Positions 10,901 through 21,800 of a stretch of 64,000 nucleotides of DNA are shown here, in pieces (position 1 is the stretch's first letter; each line of letters begins with the position of its first letter). Where the stretch lies: the NCBI GenBank assembly GCA_900239685.1, contig OENT01000112.1, positions 62,001 through 126,000 of the forward strand. Reading direction: 5' to 3'. The translations under genes and the position numbers were made by a program. The DNA is from Rotaria macrura. Lineage: Eukaryota; Rotifera; Eurotatoria; Philodinida; Philodinidae. The notes beneath the pieces were generated by a model that saw only the letters and a program-made list of their open reading frames with translations, made no database searches and was not told where the DNA came from.

Positions 10901-13371
10901 AAATACAAATAATACACGTCAAGTCACGCAAGCTATTGAACAAGGTTTTAGTCTTTTAAGTCAAATGATTGATAGTCGAGTGAGTACAATTAGCAGTATT
11001 ATCAAAACAACAGAACCTTACTTTTCTTTTTATTCAAGATTCTGAATGTTCGTCTAACAGCTTTGACTAATACGATTAAATTATTCTTTGTTGGTCAATT
11101 GAATAGTGGTGAAGCATTCGCCAAACTAATTGTTGCATGGTATGATGAATCAACAGATATTCGTGTTGGTGGCCTTCTCACAACATTCTTTCCAGCATAC
11201 GCTGATAAATTTTGGTAGACTAAATTCATCTTCTTTTATTTTTCTGTATACAGTATATTTGAATTTCATGTATAGGCAAACTGATAAATACTTATTCAAT
11301 TCTTTACAATCATCAATCGACGGTCTTTTGAAAAATGATCTAACTAAACAAGAGCCTACATTCGTTGCCGATGCTATAAAACTCTTTCTTCAATTACATC
11401 AAATACGCGAACGAGCAGCTATTGATCATCTGATGCAAACTGCACCATCGTCATCAGTCGATGGACCAAATATTGATTTACCCGATCCAACCAATGATCC
11501 AAATACAACTAATCTTGATTTAACTATTCATGCCCATTTGAATACTTCAATGGTATCAGTAAATAAACAAGCAATAGATAAAGAAACTGTTGAAAAACAA
11601 AAACACGAGGTATATTATTCAATTCTCAGTATTAATCGATGAATACACAATAGTTGAGCAAAACGTTTTGTTGTCCAATAAAAACCGTCTTAATTGAGAC
11701 TTTTTTTCCTGCTACTGTGATTCGAGTATAAATCAATGAATCTAAAAGGAAAAGATTCTAAAACATGAAATTTTCAGGTTTTTATTTTCTGCTTATCTAA
11801 AAGAATGTCTCTTAAAGCTACTACTGGTATGAAGATACTTTCATTTGAGGAAAAAAATCTAAGTATACTTACACGTTTTTTATCAATGGAGATCCGTCAA
11901 ATGTTGATGAATCCGAGCTATTATAAGATGTCAGTATGATCTAATTTTAGATAAACCTAGATGTTAGCTTCTTAGATACTCTTACTCCAAAGTAGCAATA
12001 GCTAAAGTCGAAATTTCCATAACCAAAGAATAATCAAATAGAATAAATTTCTCAGATAATCTAATACAAAATTGCCATACTGTTCAAAGAGGGCAGTACA
12101 AAAAAATAGCGAACAACGTTCATGTATCCAATGAATAGATGATCATTGCCATTCAGAAGGATCGAACTTTAGATAATACTCTCTGATTGCTGGCACAGAG
12201 TTTCCAGGTAATTGCAAGAATTAATATCTCGTATGATTTATTTTTCAAGGCTCGACTAAAATATCATTTTTATGTTGCATATACTATACTTGCTCAATTG
12301 AAATCTTCGACTAACGATGATCTAATTCGTTCGTTAATAACAACATTAAATCTTATTGATATAACAACAGATGATTGGACAATTATTAAAGGTTTACGAC
12401 GAAAATCCAAAAAAGTCAATAAAGTATGTTTCGATTAATGATGATATGTTATGGGACATCTTCTATTTATCTATAGTATTTAATGGTTAGTAAGAGGAAA
12501 TCCAATTTAAAACTATTTATTAAAAAATTATCAATTCGCATAGAATTATTACGTGGCTTTGATGATGATAATGATACAACACTTAATGAATCAACACTCG
12601 TAGGCTTACTTATATTTGATTAAAATTTTAACTAAGTATTCAATTTCTTTCGTTCATTCTAGACTGATTCATCTCAATTGAATGCAACCGTCATTAGTGC
12701 AGTACCAGCCCGTGTCACTAATGGAGTTTCAAATACGCCTGGTTCACCACTTATGGATACAGTTTTTCGTGGTCTTGGTAAAAAGAGTAAGTTTCATTGG
12801 TATCGAATTGAACTTGTATTTCTTTTCTCTTGACTTGATAGAACGTGTAGTGAAAGATTCCCTGCTATCACAAAACTCTACGAGTTCAACTGTTGTACCA
12901 CCAACTATTGCTTCTCGTAGTCCACCCTCACGTCCTGCATTACACGTACCTCATAACGACAAAAATCCAACAAAAACTTCCGCTACACCTGCTTGCAGCA
13001 TTAATGATGATACTGATTCGTCATCATGCTCATCCCCATCATCAGCATCAGAACATGAAGGTCACACATCAGATCTTGAAAACGAAGAACCACAACCTCA
13101 AATGATTTCATCAGTTAATAAACGAGCACATGCAGATGCCACATCAACTGAATCACTCAGTCCACCACGTAATAGTGCTACGAATGCTAGCCGTATGGTA
13201 CTTCGGTCAAGTGCACGCAAACAACAAGAACAAAACATTCCAGTATCGACACCTTCGTTTCGTCAACAGCGGAAACATCGTCGTATAGATCTTGATATCA
13301 CTCCACTTAACATTACGAATAAGAAGAAACTACCGGCAACTCAATCATCAACACCTCATACAGATAAATAA
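7914..13371 (+). CDS. NCAPG: Condensin I complex subunit 3 (CAP-G)
   Basis: CAP-G is the HEAT-repeat subunit of condensin I, which compacts mitotic chromosomes with SMC2/SMC4, CAP-D2 and CAP-H. Sixteen exons chain in phase to about 1190 residues: 7914-8009, 8079-8303, 8364-8592, 8667-9138, 9206-9349, 9422-9749, 10178-10387, 10453-10569, 10627-10746, 10809-10979, 11039-11214, 11276-11609, 12250-12423, 12477-12599, 12663-12786 and 12842-13371. Recognisable blocks are 'YQVRAQAAKASGRLQ', 'DDPEEPVVRAFVECVVHTW' (HEAT repeats), 'VRRHAVRALGLLAVYDKD' (compare PVVRNLAVLCLGCCG in human) and 'LIVAWYDESTDIRVGGLL' with 'FFPAYA'. The C-terminal 180 residues are Ser/Thr-rich, with basic 'KRVVKD', 'RRIDLDITPLN' and several SP/TP sites suited to Cdk control. 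Human CAP-G is 1015 residues; the excess is in the tail. Confidence is high for the family; exact ends of exons 13-15 are less certain. Confidence 0.92.
9750..10177 (+). other. 428-bp intron of NCAPG
   Basis: Lies between 'RKSEFE' and 'IIALRERQ', in the charged helical region of the protein. GT start, AAG end. I see no ORF or repeat in it. Confidence 0.65.
11610..12249 (+). other. 640-bp intron of NCAPG
   Basis: Separates the exon ending 'EKQKHE' from the one beginning 'ARLKYHFYV'. The acceptor TTTTTCAAG at 12241-12249 keeps the frame; an alternative acceptor near 12207 would add some residues to the next exon. No other feature seen. Confidence 0.55.
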
Positions 13372-13378
13372 TTTCTTA

Positions 13379-13382
<4 letters not shown>

Positions 13383-13414
<32 letters not shown>
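13383..13414. repeat. (GT)n microsatellite in the NCAPG 3' flank
   Basis: An uninterrupted run of about 16 TG units starting 11 bp after the NCAPG stop codon, so probably transcribed in its 3' UTR. Confidence 0.95.
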
Positions 13415-13416
<2 letters not shown>

Positions 13417-16400
13417 TGTACATATAAATATAGTCGTGTGTATTAGTATCTTAACAAATTACCTTCAATAGATATATATATTTTCTTTATTATAGAATAG
13501 CAGCGTGCCTAGAAATTTTCTTGAAATATCTTGAATAATAATTCATTCGTTCAAAGAACGATTTATGAAAATAGCATATGCCATTATATAACTATATATT
13601 CCGAGTGTTATCAAGTATGGAAATTTAAAAAGAATAACCCACGATCAGAACAAATCGTGTATGTTACGATTAATTTGATCATGGATTGGAGTTTCATAGG
13701 ATTGAAATAGCGATTCATAGAAATAACATTAACGTACGATCATCGTTTAGTTATCATGAACTTTATTTCATAAAGTATATTATGAAATAGACCAAACATA
13801 TCGTTTCATAATTGGAAAATTATTTCAGTCTTTAATGAATGAGAGAATAGTATTTATAAATGAATCGATTTCTGTATCAATGAAAACCATCAGTTTCTGT
13901 TTTGTGCACTACCAAAATTTTTGGAAATAACAACTGTTCTTGTTCGATAAGTCTGAACTACAGGTCAGACTGAACTATTTTCAAGATAGTACTTTCTTGT
14001 TTTCTCAGATCATTACTTTCCCACAATAATACACCCATTTTGATATATTCAACTGGTCACTAGCAACATATGTCAATATAGAAATCACCGACAGTATGTT
14101 TTTTTTTAACAATGTTCGACATTTTAAGGAATGATTCTTCTGGGAAAAACAGCAGGTAAAGATTTACAAAATCGTATCTTGTTTTTATGTAGAGCCGGCA
14201 CGACTCATAACCTTGTACTGCTCAGTTCTTGGTGGAAAAAAAACCAACTAGACAATGAAAAAAATTTGACTAGATATTTGATTGCTTTTCAAACAAGATG
14301 GCCTATCATCAATCTTGATTAGAATTTAAATTCTGGCTTCAAACACTAATACTATTGCAAGAAAGTAAATAACAAATGTTTCTATTATCAGGAACGAATT
14401 TGACAACAAATGAATAGTTTGTCTGAACGGTTGATATGCACACATGATTGAGAATTCAACAGTTAACATGATAAAGGCATGAACATCCAAACGATGATTG
14501 ATTTTCAACGAAAAATATTGCCGAATGAATAGAACTTAATTCGATCAATATTACTGAATAAACATAAAAACACTTGATACACCAGACTTTATCTCGTTCT
14601 TTTCATGCACGATATAGGGTGTTTATTCGTAAACAGTAGTCTAATGACGTCAATCATATCTAAGTTTATCGGATTAATAAAAACACAGTTATTTGAAGTT
14701 ATTTCAACACTTGCCGTAAAGATTTTATAATCTTTCATAATCTAGTACATACCAAAAAGATCAGAATGAAATCAGGGTTAAAATTCTTATTAAAAAACAG
14801 AGTTTTCAAGAAACAACAACAATGTTGGAAGGAACGAAATATAAAAAGGTGTTGAATTGGTGAACTCTTCTAGTAATAGGAAGTTTCTTCTACAAGACTG
14901 ATTCAATTTTCGAAAAACATGTATTCCAACGAAAAATATTCAATTTCTATGACTACCGAAAAATTTCGAAAAGTTAACATGGATTAGTAATAAGGCATTT
15001 TTTCATAAGTGAGTAGGCTGTTTGTTTCGTATATTTTTTATTACAATTTACTTTCTGACTTACACGATTGCTGTTCATGTTGATAAGATTGTTTTGTATT
15101 TCTCGTTGTCAACTGCTGTTGCTACTACAATATTTGATCTAAGGATTATTGGAAGACATATTTGATATAATTTTGACTTGTCATGATATCTTTTTTCAAT
15201 GTGTATGACGCAAAACCTCAATTTTTCAGTGTTTGCTTTATGCTTTATCCGCACATCATGTTGATGACGCACATATATTGTAATAATATGTATAACATAT
15301 TGTTATTCGTGTAACTCAACGACAGAATCAACTTAGCGATCAGTCACTTTTGATGTCATGAATTTTCGTCTTGCAACTAGCTGAGATGTTTGACTCATAC
15401 GTCTTTCTACACCCATTTAATCTCTTTTTTCGTTCTCATCGATTACATTGTACGCCTATCGTATACATACTAAATCGTCGAATGAAACAGAACGAAAGAA
15501 TGCATATATATATATATACATGTATATACCAATCGATTCTAAGTACCTAATAGCCAAAAACACCCTAAGCAATCATCATACTATCATCATCGATAAATGC
15601 AACGAAAATACCAGACAAAATATTTCTTCAGTCAAGAAGATGCCCAACCATGGGATTCATATGTAACAGAAACTGTTACATCTACCAATGATCAAGAGAA
15701 TACTAACAAGAACAAAAAACCAAAACGGTGAAAATATCATATTGAACATTTTGAAACTTATCATATAAATATGACACAACAGACAGCGATTCAAATCTAA
15801 TTATTTGTTCGTTATTAACAATGATCACGTCGAACAATGGTTTCGACGAATTTATTCTATGCAACTGCGTCTCTTCATAGAATATCATCTAGAATTCTAC
15901 ACATCTGATTATTAATTTTTTTGTACATGTTTTATATACATATTGTGAAATAAATCATTGTACATTAGAAAACAGTCGATTGCTACCAGACCACTTAGAT
16001 CAGCAGAAATAATTCACTTAACTGATCAAAATCAGCTCGTTAAAAATTTCAACTAACACAGTCATTCTTTCGGAACATAGAAACAACTTCAGTAGTGCTA
16101 AGAAGACATACAGTATGAGAAATACAGGTTTTTCTCTTAATTTCTAACAGTTCGACGCATGGCTTTCCATTTATCCTATACTACTAAGAACGAACAAAAA
16201 CAATATCGGAACATTTTTTTCCTAACTGTTAGTACTACTGTACAAGAATCGATGTTCAACTACATGTACATGTACATATAGTTTCTAGTATCACAATGTC
16301 TTTATAGTGAACATGTGATCTATTTTTAAGAATTCAGATGCTCGATTTATTCTCTTCTTGGTATTGTTGATTATGACAATTGAAGAACTTTTATTTCGTA

Positions 16401-17758
16401 ATCGAATGTAGTCCTGAACAATTTATAAGATTCTTCTCATATAAACAAATTAGAATATTGTTTAGAAAAAATCGTTAAGAATTGACTCCTCACAACATCT
16501 ACAAAATCAAACTGATATCTTTTAGCATTTATCTCTGTAAACATGTTGAAACTCAATAGAGACTTTTTTTTCTTAATATCGTTATAGAAAACATATAAAC
16601 ATAGAAGAATAAACATTTCATTAAAATTCCATTTCTTTAGTCACAACATGTTATGAAATAATTGCGGTGTTGCTCTTTAGAATATGATAAAGATATTCTT
16701 CTCACTTTAATGCTCGCATAAACATGTTCCCTTAGTAGTAGAACTTAATTAACAAAATTCATAGTGATATGTAAGCCATATGAGCATGTTTTTTTTCAAA
16801 CAGAACGATTGACAGGTAACTACCATAATGTATTAATGAAAAATCTTCTACGAATTTGCACTTCGCTCTAGAGATTTAACAATGTTTTTATGAGGCAAAA
16901 GTTAAATCAGAATTGAGAATAGTCGACACGACATAAAAATGTATGATGTCAAGTGTTTCTTGTAAAATGATGCATACATCTATTTCTACGAAAACATATT
17001 ATCCGAACAAGACAAACTGAAATCCAACTATGTATTCAATTGATAATGTATTATCAAAGATTTCTTCATAGGCAACTGCTTGTGTTGCACTCACTTCGTT
17101 GTGCATAATTTGATTGGAGAAACATTTTTCTGCGGATAAAGTTGATTTACATCAATCGACGTTTGTAATCAGTGAGTGGCTTGAGTATGTTGTAAAAAGA
17201 TCTAGTTGCCTGTCATCGATTCAATCAGCTGTATGCTTGAAAAGTAGACTACTATGAATGTAACGATAGTATTCGTGTAAATCTAAGTTTTCGTCAACCT
17301 TTTACGCGTGATCGGTTACATGTTAACTATGTTATTTCGACTATGAGCTTCTCATCTGTGATTCTTCCCTTGACAACGTTGATATTTTGGCCAAACGATG
17401 AATTCAAACTGCGATTTATTGAGGAGATCTCTAAAGAGTCAGACTCTTTCAACGAACCGAATAGAAAACTCCATGCTTTTTTATCTGTTGAAAGTCGTGG
17501 AAATATTTGCTAGCTAGCTCAAATATGCTAAAAAGTACGATTGATAAAAACTCTTTCCATTTAAGCCAATCCATGTTTAGATATTTTTATAGTTGTTAGA
17601 TTTCATGAGTGGCGCAAACTGAAGGTTTTAGCGGAACTAATTGCTACCCTTCGCATATTAGGCATGCATGCTTTGTTAGATTCTACTAATTATTTTCATG
17701 TCTTCAAAAAGAAGAAAACGTTTTCTTCAATATTTTCATTTCTAACAATAAAATGCAC

Positions 17759-17899
17759 CACAACATGAAACTATTTTAAGGCTTCCTGATAAAGAATATC
17801 TAGTTAATTATGCTGAAAGATACGGTGAAGATATTTTTGTTGAAAGATCGATACTAAAGACGGAATTCGACATTGATTGGTTCAGTAAACTTTCATAAT
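17759..17899 (+). pseudogene. Isolated coding-like fragment, unknown
   Basis: A frame open for about 45 codons after a TAA reads 'LRLPDKEYLVNYAERYGEDI' and ends 'DIDWFSKLS' then TAA. The composition is protein-like (balanced charged and hydrophobic residues), unlike neighbouring frames. There is no start codon and I can place it in no family. It could be an exon relic or chance. Confidence 0.2.
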
Positions 17900-18107
17900 T
17901 ATAATAAATTTACGCAAACCAATTCGAATTCCTTCTGCACAAGGACAATATATGAAATTAATATCGAGTGCTTAAATTTCTACAGATGAATACAACGTTG
18001 TCAAATCTATGTCTGTAAATCTATATTTTTTTTCCATAGCAGTCATAGAAATCGACGAAAGCTAAGAAATATATACAAACACTAGTATTTGAAATCATTT
18101 ATTAAAA

Positions 18108-18272
18108 ATGCTGTTAGTGCAACCCCTCGGAGATTGCACTGTTAATCACGATATAACTACTGTTATTAACTACTTGAAAGCCATTTCCTTAGATTTATTT
18201 TCTGAAACACTAGCTCACAACCATTTACCTAATCCTTCAGAACTAGAAAAGAAATTAGTTCGTCTAAAATAA
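18108..18272 (+). pseudogene. Relic resembling the end of a phospholipase C X domain
   Basis: A 54-codon frame from ATG to TAA contains 'VINYLKAISLDLFSETLA' and then 'HNHLPNPSELEKKLVRLK'. The X domain of phosphoinositide-specific PLC typically ends with a helix, 'GD.LL.EPL', and then 'LPSPEQLK.KILIK.K'. The order and spacing agree, but the catalytic histidines of the X domain are not found upstream and no flanking exon is evident. Possibly a decayed fragment; similarity is weak and judged by eye. Confidence 0.25.
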
Positions 18273-18891
18273 TGATATTTCTTTTCAACATACGCTTTCT
18301 GCCCCTACACCGATAACATTGATCACGGTTTGTAATAGATAATTAATTAATGAAGTGTGAATTAGTTAATTCATCAAAATGTCTGCCCTGTTCGGTGAGA
18401 CGAAATGTTAATGGGTCGCAAGTTTGTATCCTAGAGACTTCAACAGTGCTTTCAGATTGTGTTTCATAAATATGGTAAAAATCAGCTAGTCTTATGCTCG
18501 CTCCAAGATAAAAGTCAAGTATGAGAATTTTTATAATAAGTTTAACCTTGTCTTTTTTTTTATCCTTAAAATAGAAGTCGATATTTACAAAATATTCATA
18601 TCAGCTATAGAAAATGTAATACTAATAGAGTACGTAGACTTCTTTGACATCTCTCAAGATATAACTTCATTCATATTCAAATATTCTAATCTACGATATT
18701 AATAAAAATAAGTTTTTATTCAAATAAGAGTGTGGTGTAAGTGAACATACGTCATATCCAATACGAGTAGTTTCGAATTCCGATTAATCATAGAAAAAAA
18801 TCAATGTAATCTGAATCATTTTATGATAATAGTATTTAGTTAGCACATAGTGATTAGTGTATAACATTTATGTTTACAGAAACAAATCAGA

Positions 18892-21800
18892 CTAGGAAAA
18901 ATCTTGATTTTTTTCAAGAAAATTTCGTATACGTTGAGCGTCTTCTTGAATTTTTTCATCATCAGGAGATAGTTTCAATGCAGCTTCATAATCAAGTAGT
19001 CCTACAAAAGAAAAAAGCCTTGATGAAAATCAAATCATCATTTCATCAGACCATACCTTCAGCGTAAAGTTCTAATTCACAAAAGGCAGAACCACGACGA
19101 ACGTGTGCTTTTATACGTTGTTGTAAATTATCCGGTACTGGTGGATCGAGCAATTCAAGTGCCTGGCATCAATATGAAACGGTAAAATTTATCGAAATTT
19201 CTAATCTACTTACTCGAGAGCAATCTTCTGCACATTTCATCATATTTCTCACTTGATAATGACACGCGGCCCGATTCAAATATAATCTTTAAAAGTCATA
19301 AAATTTGAGTAAACTGTAAGAATTTATGTATGAATCGAATCTTACATTGCCATTTTTGGAAAAACTCGAATTGCATGATTATAAACACCAATAGTCGATT
19401 GAAAATTTCCTTGTTGGAAAAATTGGCTGAAAAATGGGCATTTAAGTAGATTAGATCAATCGATACAATCGATGCATTATAAAATTACTTTGCTTTAGCT
19501 TTGAGATAGTCAATATCTTTTTCATTTTCAGATAAATCTAGCTGAAGATCTGTACTAGCTTGACGGCTTTCCATTTGTTTTCTTAACCACTATTACGTAA
19601 ATAAAAAACAAACCATAGAAACAAAAAAGTACAGAGATCATACTAATTAAGCGTATCCGTCACTATTCGGTTTGTTCATATAACGATAAACTTTCAGTAA
19701 TGTGTTTTCACTTAGAAAATCTAATCTTTCATTTGAAAATTATGATCTATATAAACCGAATTTTGAGACTACGCATGAGCACTTTATACTTGACATACGT
19801 ATATCAATGTGAAGTCGGTCTCAGTATCTCTTTATAGTTGAGAAACAGATTATTTGCGAGATTAGATCGAGTTTATTTTTCAAACTATCGTTTTTCTTCG
19901 AATAGCTTACTATCAGAGCTATAAATTTGCCGCAGACTGTTTGTTTTTCTTAGAAGCTATAATTTATCTGAATATCTGACTTATTGAATCGACTGAAAAT
20001 GATGATCCGATTCGTATGATCCCATCACACTTGGACACGTGGTATTCACACATAGATAAATAAACACACTTTTTCATAGTTATAGCAAACAAACTAAAGC
20101 AAGTCGATTAGTTAATTAAAATGAACTCTTCATAATATCATTTGAATGATTTTTAAAATCAATCGTACCCAATGATATCAAACTCATGTTCATATTTTCA
20201 CACTGTCGGCCGCAACACATGAAGTTATCTATATAGGATAAAAGTTGAACTGATCTCAATTGTCTTTTGTGTCATGTGAATTCCTCGATTCGAGCAACAT
20301 AAACAAACTAAAGCACCACCTTCTGAGCTTTTTCAATGAACTTCTCCGAATACTATCCTTGTTTTAAAAACTTTTCGTATAAAGGAGGACAGAAAAAATA
20401 TTAAAAAAAACGCATTAAAACTACAGAAACTAACAAAACTGCATTCAGGAAATCCGATGTATTCAGCAAATGTGATGACAAGGTTTTTAGTGGCTCTTGT
20501 CAAAAAACTCAGGATATTAGCCGGGACACCTTTTAGAGCAAAATTAGGGGTTTGAATAACATTCAGAACACTAAAAGACTTATTATGATGCTATTACTCC
20601 AGTTGAAACTTGAACAGAAGTATGTACAACCTAATAGTGCATGAAAACTAGTATAATATTTGTCTTCAACTAGTAGCTTCGAGTTTCGCCTTTTCATTTT
20701 CGTTAGTTCTCGCTAATATGATATTCTGTATAAGATTTTTATTGCTCAGTTTAGGCATGCGACAGCTCCCCACACAGCTTCAACAAGCTTTAACTGCAAG
20801 GTACATCCGTACCCATAACTCTTCACGCGCTATCTTAGAGGAGTATCGATATCTCTTCAAGCGCTACCATATGAGGTTCGGGATGCAACAATATCAATAC
20901 GAAATTGTGGTATTGCTATTGGTCTTGATATTGTTATTGGTCAGTATTGTTATTCGTATTGGTATTAGTAATGTAATTGCTATTGGTAATCGAATTCGTA
21001 TTGGTACTCCTATTAGTAACGATATTAGTGCTAAACCTCGTGAGCCCATGACTATAGATCGACGAAGCATATCGCCACTTGTTTAGTCTAAAAAGTGGGC
21101 TGATTTTATTAGCAGTCGAGTTTTTCGGAAAACAGCTGTCCATAGGAAATTCGACATTGGGGACTGCGAAGTTGTCATCCATCTCACTTGAAACCCCAAT
21201 GGTCTGTCAGGAACTAATTTTTCTCTTGTAAAAATCGTACTTTTAAGAGAGAAAAGGCTATAGAAGGAGTAGGTGAAAGTCTGCCTTCTTATACGTTGAA
21301 AATTGTATAACGACTTTCATGTGACATTCCAACGTTTTCTTTGTACTACCTTTACACATCTTGCTTCCATTTTCCTTCTTTTCCATATTCCTGCTCTCTG
21401 TTGACATTAAAAAAATCGTGCAATAGGTATCTAATTCGTAAAAGAGTTCCGTACACATGACACGTCTTCGAAAGCCAGAAAATAGAGTGATATAAGAGTA
21501 GGGTTCATATGAGGGTTATTTTGTGCTTAGACATGAGAATTTTTACTTCAAGTTGACTCACAGCTAGACGTCGCAATATGTGTGTTCAAATTATGCAGAG
21601 AAACAACGAACAACAAGAGCATAAATCGATGAACGTTGGTGCTCTTGCTGAAAAACGAACTGCTTGTACTTAGTACTCGCAACAAGAAAAACAGATTGAT
21701 TAGATAAACGAATAAAAGTGTTCGTAAGGAAAATTCCTTAAATCAGCTAACATATTAGAGTATTAATACCGTTGAAGAAATTGTAACTATCATTAATAAT

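Larger units (their letters stand above)
13372..18891. other. Intergenic region, 5.5 kb, between convergent NCAPG and DNAAF4
   Basis: The two flanking genes end towards each other. The stretch holds a GT microsatellite just after the NCAPG stop, a short AT run near 15506-15520, and two isolated coding-like fragments near 17760 and 18108 (listed separately). Apart from these I see only short random ORFs. Confidence 0.6.

Noticed and set aside
12893-13105. 70-codon His/Leu-rich plus ORF
   Set aside because: Shadow frame of the CAT/TCA-rich last exon of NCAPG.
20718-21182. Long overlapping ORFs on both strands (about 122 and 82 codons) in the DNAAF4 intron
   Set aside because: The frames are kept open by degenerate TATTGGT repeats; the translations are low-complexity Ile/Val/Arg or Asn/Thr runs with no domain.
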